DNA of 37,707 nt from an uncultured Veillonella sp. (GTDB taxonomy: Bacteria > Bacillota > Negativicutes > Veillonellales > Veillonellaceae): NCBI RefSeq assembly GCF_937981445.1, contig NZ_CALJON010000021.1, positions 1 through 37,707 of the forward strand. The letters are read 5' to 3'. Of the stretch, positions 6,938-15,297 are shown piece by piece. The notes under the pieces were generated by a model. It worked only from the letters and a program-made list of their open reading frames with translations. It had not been told where the DNA came from and made no database searches. Position numbers and translations under genes: made by a program. Within the stretch, counting starts at the first letter, position 1, and each line of letters starts with the position of its first letter.

Positions 6938-8467
6938 ATGAAGTGGTTTACAAAGAGTAATACAATGGTTACGTTGCCCACTGATTCTGTATGGCAGGGG
7001 GCAAAACGTATTCTGGAATTACTTCATCGTGCAGGCTTTGAGGCCTATGTAGTAGGTGGCGCCGTGCGGGATTTATTACTTCATAAACAACCTCACGATT
7101 ATGATATTGTAACTAATGCTAAACCTGATGAGACAATGGCTGTAGTGGAGCAGGCGGGATTTACTACATCTGGCTTAGTAGGAAAATCCTTTGGCGTAGT
7201 TGTAGCTAAGGTGCCAGAAGGGGCTTATGAAATCGCTACCTATCGCAGTGAACGCTATGGAGCGGATAGTCATAGACCAGAAGAGGTCTTTTATGCAAAG
7301 ACTTTAGAAGAGGATGTTATGCGCCGTGATTTTACTGTTAATGGTATGGCCCTAACTGTAGACGGTGTTCTTATCGATTATGTAGGTGGCGCTAAGGATA
7401 TAAAAAATAAAGTATTGCGCACCATTGGGGAGGCGCAGGAACGGTTTTCAGAAGATGCGTTACGTCTCTTTAGAGCCTGTCGCTTCGTTGGGAAGCTTGG
7501 TTTTATGGCTCATGAAAGCTTAATTGATGGCATGGCGCCTAGCTTTGGGCGCGTACCGGGCTTATCCCTTGAGCGCGTAAAACAAGAAGTAGAAAACTTA
7601 TTGCTCACTCCATATGCGGCAAAAGGTCTAGATGTATTGGTGCGTACCCATTTAAATGAATGTAATTGTTCCATACTTAAAAAAGGCGTCCGCAAGGAGA
7701 TTGCTATTTTACCAGAATTGAGTCATTTAGTAGATTTGCCGCAGCAAAAAGAGTTTCATGCCTTTGATGGTTGGATTCATACTTTAGCCGTGGTAGACGC
7801 AACGCGCAGTGATTTGATTTTGCGTTGGGCGGCTCTGTTACATGATGTAGGCAAGGGTTTGCCTCATATTCGGGGATTTCATAATAATCGCATTACAGAC
7901 CGTGGGCATGACCGTGAAGGGGCTCAAATAGCTATTGATTTACTTACACGCTGGCAGTATCCTAAGCAATTTGTAGAACGGGTAAGCTGGTTAGTGGAAA
8001 ATCATATGAAATTTCACTATTTTGCTAATAATGAAGAGGCTGATCCGTGGAAATGGATGCGTAAGGAAGCGCGTAGTGGACATTTTAGAAAGCAAGAACA
8101 ATTAAAGGAAGCGGTGTTGCAGATGGCTGAGGTTTGTGCCGCCGATGTGGTGGGTTGTGGCAAACCACATAGTTCAACGGATGGAACCTATGCTTTTGGT
8201 GATTGTCTAGCCCATATTAGTAAGGAAATGCCGGTACATACTAGGGATTTACATTACAATAGTGATTTGGTGAATATAACTAAGCCCCATACTGGGGACA
8301 TATTACAGGCCTTGCTTATGAGGGTGCAAAATGGGCAACTTCCTAATGAGCCCCAAGCCTTATATGAAGCGGCGTTACATCGTTTAGAACGCATTAAAAA
8401 GCAGTTAGATTCTGCGGAGTCAAATATTTCAGAAGATAGTCAAGCTATGGAACATACAAGGAGTTAA
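6938..8467 (+). CDS. cca: CCA tRNA nucleotidyltransferase
   Basis: The enzyme adds or repairs the 3'-CCA end of tRNAs. The head domain has YVVGGAVRDLLL (residues 37-48), the metal-binding DYD (54-56) and the RRDFTVN motif typical of class II CCA-adding enzymes. A C-terminal HD domain is shown by LLHDVGKG (about residue 300) and a later GHDREGAQIA. At 509 residues it is longer than the Bacillus type and matches the HD-containing class. The ATG at 6938 follows GAGGAGGTGA. The tRNA at the window start encodes its CCA, so repair may be the main role for such tRNAs. It begins a compact gene run; the next start is 8 nt downstream. Confidence 0.95.
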   Translation: MKWFTKSNTMVTLPTDSVWQGAKRILELLHRAGFEAYVVGGAVRDLLLHKQPHDYDIVTNAKPDETMAVVEQAGFTTSGLVGKSFGVVVAKVPEGAYEIATYRSERYGADSHRPEEVFYAKTLEEDVMRRDFTVNGMALTVDGVLIDYVGGAKDIKNKVLRTIGEAQERFSEDALRLFRACRFVGKLGFMAHESLIDGMAPSFGRVPGLSLERVKQEVENLLLTPYAAKGLDVLVRTHLNECNCSILKKGVRKEIAILPELSHLVDLPQQKEFHAFDGWIHTLAVVDATRSDLILRWAALLHDVGKGLPHIRGFHNNRITDRGHDREGAQIAIDLLTRWQYPKQFVERVSWLVENHMKFHYFANNEEADPWKWMRKEARSGHFRKQEQLKEAVLQMAEVCAADVVGCGKPHSSTDGTYAFGDCLAHISKEMPVHTRDLHYNSDLVNITKPHTGDILQALLMRVQNGQLPNEPQALYEAALHRLERIKKQLDSAESNISEDSQAMEHTRS

Positions 8468-8475
8468 CAGGATCG

Positions 8476-10455
8476 ATGAGAAAAAAGACTGTTAGATCAT
8501 CACGAACTGAGTCTGCCACTATAAAAGCGAATATAGGATATTTAGGGCTAGCTCTCGTATTTTGCGTAGTAGTACTATTGGGGCGATTGGTGTGGCTACA
8601 GGTTATTGATCAAGCGTGGCTCGCCTCGTGGAATGCGGAGCAAGTGGAGTCAGATCGAAAGCTACAATCGCCGCGCGGTACGATTTTCGATCGCAATGGC
8701 AATCCTCTGGCTATGAGTATTGTGACTCGCTCTCTTTATGCAGACCCTAAGATGATTAAGAAAACACCAGAAGAAATTGCTGGTTTAATTGAACCTTATA
8801 CAACAATTAAAAAAGAAGAAATTATAAAACGTTTAGAATCTGATACGGCCTTTGTGTGGCTTGATCGTATGATGGACCCAGATAAGTCTAAGGCTGTAGC
8901 AGAAGTGATTAAAGAAAATGAAATTGAAGGCCTTAACTTCGTCGAAGAAAGTAGACGTTTCTATCCGAATGGTCCTTTGTTGTCTCAAGTGCTAGGCTTT
9001 GTAGGCACTGATGATAAAGGATTAGATGGCTTGGAAATGCAACTTGATGATACTATTAAGGGCAGCATTACACAGGCACAAGTGGATACGGACCAACATG
9101 GCAATGCCATTTTTGGTTCGGTACTGACACAATTTATGCCTAATAAAGAAAAAAGTGTGACATTAACGATTGATACGACAGTCCAGTTTATTGCAGAACG
9201 AGCCCTCGATAAGGCCATGAATGAAACAAAAGCCAGTGGTGCTAGTATCATCATAATGGACCCTAAAACAGGCGAGATTTTGGCGATGGCGAATCGCCCC
9301 ACCTATGATCCTAATCACTATGATAAGGGCAATGAAAGTTCTTTTAAAAATCGTGCCGTTGTAGATATTTATGAACCAGGCTCTACTTTTAAACCAATAA
9401 TTGCCTCTGCTGCCTTGGCCTCTGGCAAATGGTCTACGGATACCGTGTTCAATGACCAAGGGTCTATTGTAGTTGATACGCATCGTATGCAGAACTGGAA
9501 TGGTGAAGGATATGGCAATGTTAAATTGTTAGAAATCCTAAAATACTCTATTAATACGGGCATGGCAAAAATTGGCTTAACTACAGGGAAGAAAATTTTG
9601 CTCGATTATATTAAAGCCTTTGGTTTTGGTCAGCCAACGGGAATTGAGCTTCCTGGTGAAGGCAATGGCATTTTGTTCCAAGAAGAAGATATGTCTCAGC
9701 TGGACGTAGCGACTATGTCTATTGGGCAAGGGATTGCGGTTACACCACTTCAAATGGTGCGTGCTTTTGGTGCCATTGCTAATGATGGTAAAATGATGCT
9801 CCCTCATATTATTAAGTCTGTAAATAACCCAGATGGCAGTGTTGTATCTGTGACAGAGCCAAAAGAGTCAGGGGAACCAATTCCTAGCAATATTGCAAAG
9901 ACTATTTTTGATATATTAGAAAAAGAAGTGTCTGAAGGGGGCGGCAATAAAGCGTCTGTAGATGGCTATCATTTTGCAGGGAAAACGGGGACAGCCCAAA
10001 AGCTGAATGTAGAAGCTGGTGGTTATTTAGACGGCCGCTATATTGCATCCTTTATTGGCATGGGCCCTGTTGAAGATCCGCGTTTTGTAGCCTTAGTTGT
10101 AATTGATGATCCAAATGGTGTGTTCTACGGTGGGCAAATTGCAGCGCCTGTATTTAAGGATATGATGAGTCAACTTGTTCGTTATTATCAGATATCCCCA
10201 TCTGTTACAAAGGAACAAGATCTTAAAGCCACTGCGGATCAAAGACCAGTGAAGCCACCGGTTACTAAAAGTGATGAAGGATTGATTATTATGCCAAGCT
10301 TTACAGGCTGGACCACAGGGGAAGTACGTGATTGGCTCCATGAGGCTAATTTGCAGTTTATTCCTGATGGAACAGGTTATGCTGTGTCTCAAGATGAGCC
10401 GGCTGGCATGGAAGTAAATGAAGGCGCTCAGATTACAGTGCATTTTGTGCGATAA
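8476..10455 (+). CDS. Class B penicillin-binding protein (FtsI/SpoVD type) with PASTA domain
   Basis: This 659-residue peptidoglycan DD-transpeptidase has a short cytoplasmic tail, one membrane helix (about 19-44), a dimerisation domain starting near SPRGTIFDRNGNPLA (65-79), and a transpeptidase domain with the three active-site motifs STFK (303-306, Ser303 nucleophile), SIN (358-360) and KTGT (503-506). The last 60 or so residues form one PASTA domain. Size and the single PASTA domain resemble SpoVD; the role in a non-dcw context could be septal (FtsI) or sporulation-derived, so no symbol is given. AAGGAG lies 13 nt before the ATG. It probably shares a transcript with cca and folD. Confidence 0.92.
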   Translation: MRKKTVRSSRTESATIKANIGYLGLALVFCVVVLLGRLVWLQVIDQAWLASWNAEQVESDRKLQSPRGTIFDRNGNPLAMSIVTRSLYADPKMIKKTPEEIAGLIEPYTTIKKEEIIKRLESDTAFVWLDRMMDPDKSKAVAEVIKENEIEGLNFVEESRRFYPNGPLLSQVLGFVGTDDKGLDGLEMQLDDTIKGSITQAQVDTDQHGNAIFGSVLTQFMPNKEKSVTLTIDTTVQFIAERALDKAMNETKASGASIIIMDPKTGEILAMANRPTYDPNHYDKGNESSFKNRAVVDIYEPGSTFKPIIASAALASGKWSTDTVFNDQGSIVVDTHRMQNWNGEGYGNVKLLEILKYSINTGMAKIGLTTGKKILLDYIKAFGFGQPTGIELPGEGNGILFQEEDMSQLDVATMSIGQGIAVTPLQMVRAFGAIANDGKMMLPHIIKSVNNPDGSVVSVTEPKESGEPIPSNIAKTIFDILEKEVSEGGGNKASVDGYHFAGKTGTAQKLNVEAGGYLDGRYIASFIGMGPVEDPRFVALVVIDDPNGVFYGGQIAAPVFKDMMSQLVRYYQISPSVTKEQDLKATADQRPVKPPVTKSDEGLIIMPSFTGWTTGEVRDWLHEANLQFIPDGTGYAVSQDEPAGMEVNEGAQITVHFVR

Positions 10456-10505
10456 GTAAAAAAACTATTTGATTAGAGAGAGTCGGTTTAGTTTGGGAGG
10501 TACAT

Positions 10506-11354
10506 ATGTTAGAACTTAGAGGTAAAGCTGTAGCAGATGCTCATAAGGCCATTTTAAATGAAAAATTGGCTGCTTTGAAAGAAAAGGGAATTGTGCTGAC
10601 CTTAGGAATTCTTTTGGTTGGCGATGATAAGGCGGCTCAAATGTATGCTCATTTTATGGAGAAGACGGCTAAGTCCGCAGGCTTTGATGTGGAGTTAGCT
10701 CATTTGCCTGAAACAGCTAGTTTTGAAGATGTGGCTGCCGTAGTAAAGCGCTGGAATGAAGCGGACCATGTATATGGCGTTTTACCTTTAATGCCTATGC
10801 CAAAACAGATTGATAGAGAGGCCCTATTAGATATACTAAGTCCAGCCAAAGATATTGATGGTCTTACGGCAAGCAATGTAGGTCTTGTAATGTGTGGTAA
10901 GGGCGGTTTTTGGCCCTGCACACCGCGGGCTTGTATGGCGATTTTAGACCATTATGATATACCAATTCATGGCAAGGATGTAGTAGTAGTGGGGCGCAGT
11001 CAAGTAATTGGTAAACCAATCGCCCTCATGCTGTTAGAGCGTCAGGCCACTGTTACAATTTGTCATTCGAAGACCGTTGACTTAGGGGATAAACTTCGTC
11101 GCGCTGATATTGTTATTGCCGCTGCAGGACGTGCTCATATGATTGATGGGTCTATGCTAAAACCAGGGGCCGTTGTAATTGATGTGGGAATTAATGAATT
11201 AGATGGCAAAACGGTAGGCGATGTGGATTATGAATCAGCAGCAGCTGTAGCAAGTGCTATTACGCCAGTGCCTGGTGGTGTTGGTTCGGTGACGACTACA
11301 ATGTTATTAGAGAATATTTATGAGGCGTATCATGCACGAAATGTCGATTGCTGA
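10506..11354 (+). CDS. folD: Divergent FolD-family methylenetetrahydrofolate dehydrogenase
   Basis: The 282-residue protein is full length for FolD, which oxidises 5,10-methylene-THF (dehydrogenase) and hydrolyses methenyl-THF (cyclohydrolase). The dinucleotide site is clear (VVVVGRSQVIGKPIALMLL, about 158-176), as are KDIDG (115-119) and TPVPGGVG near the C-terminus. Two catalytic positions are altered. By direct alignment with E. coli FolD the lysine of YVASK is Met51 here, and the glutamine of LVQLPLP is Leu95. The lysine is required for cyclohydrolase activity in studied enzymes, so this may be a dehydrogenase only, or have another role. The ATG at 10506 follows GGGAGG. Its 3' end overlaps hypA by 23 nt. 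Confidence 0.88.
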   Translation: MLELRGKAVADAHKAILNEKLAALKEKGIVLTLGILLVGDDKAAQMYAHFMEKTAKSAGFDVELAHLPETASFEDVAAVVKRWNEADHVYGVLPLMPMPKQIDREALLDILSPAKDIDGLTASNVGLVMCGKGGFWPCTPRACMAILDHYDIPIHGKDVVVVGRSQVIGKPIALMLLERQATVTICHSKTVDLGDKLRRADIVIAAAGRAHMIDGSMLKPGAVVIDVGINELDGKTVGDVDYESAAAVASAITPVPGGVGSVTTTMLLENIYEAYHARNVDC

Positions 11355-11673
11355 GGGAATTGTTGATATTGCCTTGGATACATTAAAGCAAAATTCGGGA
11401 ACTAAGATTCATGCAATTCAGCTTCGTTTAGGTCTCATGTCTGGTGTGGAGCCAGCGGCTTTAGAGTTTTGTTTTGAGTCTGTTACCAAGGGAACTCCTG
11501 CAGAGGGGGCTCGATTGGAGGTAGAAATAATTCCTCTTACCGGCCGCTGCTTAGACTGTGAACAGACCTTTCGTGTGGAAAATTACGTATTTAAATGTCC
11601 TCATTGTGGCAGCGTGGCCATTCACACTGAAACGGGCCGCGAGTTACAAGTAGCATCCATCGATATGGATTAA
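11332..11673 (+). CDS. hypA: Hydrogenase nickel-incorporation protein HypA
   Basis: HypA delivers nickel to [NiFe]-hydrogenase precursors with HypB. The start is set at 11332, giving the invariant N-terminus MHEMSIAEG in which His2 is the nickel ligand; an in-frame ATG at 11320 would bury it. The 113-residue product has the zinc site as two CX2C pairs (C73/C76 and C89/C92). It overlaps the end of folD by 23 nt, implying coupled translation. hypCDEF and hydrogenase subunits are not in this window. HypA and HypB can also serve other nickel enzymes in some bacteria. Confidence 0.95.
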   Translation: MHEMSIAEGIVDIALDTLKQNSGTKIHAIQLRLGLMSGVEPAALEFCFESVTKGTPAEGARLEVEIIPLTGRCLDCEQTFRVENYVFKCPHCGSVAIHTETGRELQVASIDMD

Positions 11674-11733
11674 TCGTTGTTGTAACTGGCTATGGTCCTT
11701 AGTAGTTAGCTCAGATTTGTCCTATCCGGTGAT

Positions 11734-11761
11734 TTGAGTTGTGCTATGAGTAAGGTATTAT
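11734..11761 (+). promoter_or_regulatory. Possible internal promoter before hypB
   Basis: TTGAGT (11734-11739), a 16-nt spacer and TATTAT (11756-11761) lie in the 142-nt gap between hypA and hypB. The match is moderate. It would let hypB and the following secreted-protein gene be expressed apart from folD-hypA. Confidence 0.35.
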
Positions 11762-11815
11762 TTGATTGAAGCTGTAATTTAGAAGAAATATGTGGAAGAG
11801 TAAGAGGTAGAATTG

Positions 11816-12481
11816 ATGGAAGTAAAGGTAATGACAGATGTGCTGGCAAAGAATGATGCTCTGGCTCTTGATTTGCAGCGCCTATTTCAGGAAAAGAATA
11901 TTTTTGTATTCAATTTATTGGGTTCTCCAGGGGCGGGCAAAACATCTTTATTAGAAGCAACGCTACAAAAACTTGCTGAAACATATAACATTGCCGTTAT
12001 AGAAGGTGATTTATACACTGATAAAGATGCGGCACGCATTCATCGCTTAGGAATTCCCGTGCTTCAAATTAATACGGTAGGCGGTTGCCACCTTGATGCG
12101 GCCATGATTGAGCAAGCCTTAGGTGAGTTAGATTTAGATACACTCGATATGATTGTTATCGAAAATGTGGGGAATTTAGTATGTCCGGCGGAGTTTGCCA
12201 TTGGTGAAGCCATGAAGGTAACCGTTTTATCTGTTACTGAAGGGGAAGATAAACCTTTAAAATATCCACTCATATTTAAAGAGTCTAAAGCCGTATTATT
12301 AAATAAAGTCGATCTGTTGCCTTATATTCCTTTTGATAAGGAGAAGGCTGTAGAAGATATAAAGAATCTAAATCCTACAGTACAGCTTTTTGAAGTGAGC
12401 TGTACAAAAGGAGATGGTCTCGAAGCCTGGACACAGTGGCTGGGACAGCAAATTGATGAAGTAAAGAAAGGAGCTTTATGA
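11816..12481 (+). CDS. hypB: Hydrogenase/nickel-metallochaperone GTPase HypB
   Basis: HypB is a SIMIBI-class GTPase that powers nickel transfer from HypA. The 221-residue product shows GSPGAGKT (P-loop, 36-43), EGDLYTDKDA, and NKVDLL (guanine specificity). Metal-site residues at the GTPase dimer interface are present: C91-H92 in GGCHLDA and C123 in NLVCPAE. The N-terminus has neither the CXXCGC motif of E. coli HypB nor a histidine-rich tract, so only the G-domain metal site is expected. The ATG at 11816 follows AGAGG; a TTG one codon upstream is less likely. Its stop overlaps the next gene by 4 nt. Confidence 0.95.
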   Translation: MEVKVMTDVLAKNDALALDLQRLFQEKNIFVFNLLGSPGAGKTSLLEATLQKLAETYNIAVIEGDLYTDKDAARIHRLGIPVLQINTVGGCHLDAAMIEQALGELDLDTLDMIVIENVGNLVCPAEFAIGEAMKVTVLSVTEGEDKPLKYPLIFKESKAVLLNKVDLLPYIPFDKEKAVEDIKNLNPTVQLFEVSCTKGDGLEAWTQWLGQQIDEVKKGAL

Positions 12482-13974
12482 GTCAACATAAAAAGCTTAT
12501 ACCTATAGCTATTTTGGCAACAGTGTGGGCTTTAACAGGAAGTGCTACGACTAGTTCAGTACAGGCGGAAACTGGGGTTGTTGTGGCGAAGTCGGATGCG
12601 ATTCAAATGAAGGCGCTTGATGCGGTCGACGGTGGTGCCAAAGAAATGATTACACCTATGGCAGAAGATGCTAAACCTACTATAAAAAGTTCTAACGCTG
12701 CAATAGAAGAACCTATACAAGACCTTACGGAAGGTCTCACACAAGGGCCAAAGCAAGGGCCTACGCCTACTATAGATGGTATGGATTGGCGCGCTGAAGA
12801 AGCGGCTGTGGCTAAAATGGAACAGCTCTTTGAAGCAGCTTTAGAAGTAAAGCAAATCGAAGCGGATAAGAAGGCTGTAGATTTAAATGCGGTGGGACGC
12901 AGTTATACGGCCAATACAATTGATGCACTGAAAACTACAGATTTTGTGGTAGGTCCATTTCAATTATCTAAGCCTATTAATGAGGCGGCCCTTAGTGATG
13001 ATATGATGGCTCTATATAAAGCCTTAGGTGGTAGTACTGAAGGGCGCAGTAAAAGCGTATTCACTACCTACTCAGGGGAGGCTGGTTCCTACACTGTATA
13101 TACGGGGCCTTTGCAAGTGAAGGAGCGCATTTTGCGCAATGAAGGGCTTGCTTATGATTTACCGAATGGGGCAGTGACTAATATTCATATTACTGGTGGG
13201 GATTTTGAAACAGATAGAAATGTTGCCATTGGCGCGAGCCGCGGCACGGTTTTGTTTGCTTATGGGGCACCGCAGGCTATATGGCGTGATACTAAAAAGA
13301 ATTCCGTCTCCCTAGTATATGCAAAAGCAGTTGAAAAAAAAGAAAATAGCAAGCAGGATTTTGCGAGTACGGTGGCGAATTTAGGTAACAAGACAGTTTT
13401 AAATGAGCGATTAACAGAAACCGATACGAGTAGTGGTTATATAATATTCACGTTAGTGGACAATAAAGTGACTGCTATTGATTTTATGGAGGGACAAGTG
13501 CGTGCTAAGCTATCCCTGCCTAGTACGGAGTACAATCATTTTAAAGCCAATCAATTAAGCAGTCGTGACTTTGTACTCATGGGGTATGAAGTGAATGTAC
13601 CGTTTGTGACAAATCCTGATGATTCGTGGCAACAACGAGGACTAATTTACGGCAGTGATTTCCTAAGTTATGATGATGTGTTAATTGGTTATGACCAAAG
13701 TCAGCTTATTTCTAGAGTTATGATTACTAAGAGTACGGCGGTTACAAGACGGGGCATTTCCATTGGAGACAGCAAGTATCTCTTACTGTATCTATATGGC
13801 ATGCCTAGCACAATAGAAAGTGATACCGCTAAAAATGGTGATCAATTACAGATTTATACATATAAAAATCCCATGTCCATTCATAGCTATTTAATTTTTG
13901 TGATTGGTGAAAAAGATAATTTCATAAAGAGTGTTATGCTATCTGATCGACCTCATAAGGAATTAGAATTATAA
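12478..13974 (+). CDS. Secreted protein of unknown function with internal duplication
   Basis: I do not recognise a named family. The 498-residue product starts with a Sec signal peptide (basic start, hydrophobic core about 7-20, likely cleavage after SSVQA at residue 30). A low-complexity Ala/Glu/Pro region runs to about 100, with a possible coiled coil at about 104-135. The C-terminal half holds two related segments, about 225-337 and 396-488. Each has a strand, then an I-G-x-S...-L-x-x-Y-G-x-P motif (IGASRGTVLFAYGAP at 251-265; IGDSKYLLLYLYGMP at 429-443), then hydrophobic strands. This resembles the short alpha-beta pattern of SmpA/BamE-type domains, but only weakly. The ATGA overlap with hypB implies coupled translation; a functional link to hydrogenase is not shown. 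Confidence 0.82.
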   Translation: MSQHKKLIPIAILATVWALTGSATTSSVQAETGVVVAKSDAIQMKALDAVDGGAKEMITPMAEDAKPTIKSSNAAIEEPIQDLTEGLTQGPKQGPTPTIDGMDWRAEEAAVAKMEQLFEAALEVKQIEADKKAVDLNAVGRSYTANTIDALKTTDFVVGPFQLSKPINEAALSDDMMALYKALGGSTEGRSKSVFTTYSGEAGSYTVYTGPLQVKERILRNEGLAYDLPNGAVTNIHITGGDFETDRNVAIGASRGTVLFAYGAPQAIWRDTKKNSVSLVYAKAVEKKENSKQDFASTVANLGNKTVLNERLTETDTSSGYIIFTLVDNKVTAIDFMEGQVRAKLSLPSTEYNHFKANQLSSRDFVLMGYEVNVPFVTNPDDSWQQRGLIYGSDFLSYDDVLIGYDQSQLISRVMITKSTAVTRRGISIGDSKYLLLYLYGMPSTIESDTAKNGDQLQIYTYKNPMSIHSYLIFVIGEKDNFIKSVMLSDRPHKELEL

Positions 13975-14078
13975 TTTCTGAGCGTCTATGATAGGGCAGG
14001 ATAGACCCGTATGACAGGTGAATTTGCTGAAAATTAATTTGGGTATAACTTTTCATAGTAAAAAAGAAATAAATGCGG

Positions 14079-14132
14079 TATACTAGTACCCGTGTCCTTA
14101 CATGGAGGATATTGCACGAGTCCTTAACTGGA
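14079..14132 (+). promoter_or_regulatory. Candidate promoter and paired repeat upstream of the BrxF-like gene
   Basis: TATACT (14079-14084) is a plausible -10, without a good -35. Just downstream are two 13-mers matching at 11 positions, GTCCTTACATGGA (14094-14106) and GTCCTTAACTGGA (14120-14132), with starts 26 bp apart. Each has TCC/GGA arms that could form a small stem. They could be operator or RNA elements of the next gene. Confidence 0.35.
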
Positions 14133-14184
14133 TGAGATAATACAATATAGGTGTACAGAGTGTTGCAGTAGAGGAGGTCAACCA

Positions 14185-14649
14185 ATGGTAACAGCAGAAG
14201 AGATTAAGTCCCGCTGGGACGAACTGGCTAATGAAGAGGAACGTATTTTGTTTGTAGTGGGCGGTCCTGGGTCAGGCAAAAGCAAATTGATTCGCGAATT
14301 AGCTGAACAAGATGGTTGGAAGTACATTGAAGCAAAAGACTTAATTGAAGAAGAGTTTTTAGAAATTGCCCGTGACTTGAGACCTCAGATGGCAAAAGAT
14401 GTAATGTGTAAAGCATTGAAGGCTTGTGGCTCAGACGTAATTTTACTTGATAGTGTAAATGTTCTCTTTGCTCCTATTTTAAATTTAGAACCAATTGAAT
14501 TGCTTAAAGCAATAAGCCGCTTGTATCCATTAATCGTGGGTTGGCGTGGTACCTATGATGGAAAACAATTACATTTAGAACACAATAACAATCCTAAATA
14601 TTTTTCATTTACTGTAGAAAATCCAAGCCGGATTATTTCTGTTGAGTAA
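14185..14649 (+). CDS. brxF: Orphan BrxF-like P-loop ATPase
   Basis: The 154-residue protein has a Walker A motif GGPGSGKS (26-33), a Walker B-like strand DVILLDS (84-90) and a conserved-looking end, IVGWRGTYDGKQL (117-129). Size, motif order and the GWRGTY-type segment match my memory of BrxF, the small P-loop protein of type 3 BREX phage-defence systems. In those loci it sits beside brxA, brxC, pglX, brxHII and pglZ; none is present here. Both neighbours are ordinary genes: a secreted protein and the rpmG-secE-nusG cluster. It has its own ribosome site (GAGGAGG, ATG at 14185), candidate promoter and terminator, so it looks like a one-gene unit. An unrelated small AAA-type ATPase is the alternative. 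Confidence 0.72.
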   Translation: MVTAEEIKSRWDELANEEERILFVVGGPGSGKSKLIRELAEQDGWKYIEAKDLIEEEFLEIARDLRPQMAKDVMCKALKACGSDVILLDSVNVLFAPILNLEPIELLKAISRLYPLIVGWRGTYDGKQLHLEHNNNPKYFSFTVENPSRIISVE

Positions 14650-14664
14650 TACCCGTACTGTATT

Positions 14665-14706
14665 GGCGGATTTAAGCATATGTTTAAATCCGCCTTATCT
14701 TTATTT
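14665..14706 (+). terminator. Rho-independent terminator after the BrxF-like gene
   Basis: GGCGGATTTAA (14665-14675) pairs perfectly with TTAAATCCGCC (14684-14694) around an 8-nt loop, followed by TTATCTTTATTT. Confidence 0.85.
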
Positions 14707-14846
14707 GCGTTGCTTTACTTCTATTCTATGGCTATGTCCTTCTTAGAATTATTTCACCTATATGTTGTTATAGAGATATGTAATGATTAATTAGCAGTTA
14801 AGTAGAAATGCAAAGTTAAACAAAAGTGGGTCGTTGCTCATACGTT

Positions 14847-14935
14847 AGAAGTTAATATATAATGAGATGGAAGTTACATGTAAGAAGTTAACATGTAATG
14901 AGATAAATGACATAAGATAAATGAGATAGATGAAT
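14847..14935. repeat. Degenerate AT-rich direct repeats before rpmG
   Basis: Two 22-bp copies (14847-14868 and 14883-14904) differ at only two positions; both begin AGAAGTTAA and end TAATGAGAT. A partial third copy GGAAGTTACATGTA lies between them (14869-14882). Shorter ATAAATGA-like echoes continue to about 14935. No gene was found in the 460-bp gap 14650-15109 apart from the terminator and promoter listed separately. Confidence 0.6.
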
Positions 14936-14954
14936 AAAAATATAAAAATTCTCC

Positions 14955-14983
14955 TAGACAAGAGGAGAGATTGTTGTTATAAT
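14955..14983 (+). promoter_or_regulatory. Promoter of the rpmG-secE-nusG-ribosomal operon
   Basis: TAGACA (14955-14960, five of six to consensus), a 17-nt spacer and TATAAT (14978-14983) with an upstream TGT (extended -10) make a strong sigma-A-type promoter. The leader to rpmG is about 120 nt and contains several short complementary segments, for example TGTCA (14989-14993) with TGACA in 15030-15050. Confidence 0.8.
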
Positions 14984-15109
14984 GAGTTGTCAGGTAAAAG
15001 CCTGGCTTTTTTAAGTTGCCTAAAACTTGACAGGTACAGCCTGCTGTGTTAGGCTATATTAGCATATTGTGTTTTTAGGCAAGTAGATTATGAAGTGAGG
15101 TGTATCCGG

Positions 15110-15259
15110 ATGCGTAATGCTGTAACTATGGCATGTACTGATTGCAAACAGCGTAATTATCAGACAAATAAGAACAAGAAAAACAATCCTGATCGTATTG
15201 AAATGATGAAATACTGCAAATTCTGCGGTAAACATACGCTACATCGCGAAACAAAATAA
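15110..15259 (+). CDS. rpmG: 50S ribosomal protein L33
   Basis: A 49-codon gene starts at ATG 15110 and ends at TAA 15257-15259. The product begins MRNAVTMACTDCKQRNYQ and ends GKHTLHRETK, matching the usual 49-residue L33. Two CX2C pairs (CTDC and CKFC) make it the zinc-binding (C+) form. It lies in the conserved order rpmG-secE-nusG; the ribosome site GTGAGG precedes the start. Confidence 0.96.
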   Translation: MRNAVTMACTDCKQRNYQTNKNKKNNPDRIEMMKYCKFCGKHTLHRETK

Positions 15260-15297
15260 TTGTTTCTTCTAGAGTACCCTATGATTAAGGATGTGAA

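Noticed and set aside
14185..14649. Complete BREX locus
   Set aside because: Only the BrxF-like gene is present; neighbours are housekeeping genes and no methyltransferase, PglZ, BrxC or helicase gene is visible.
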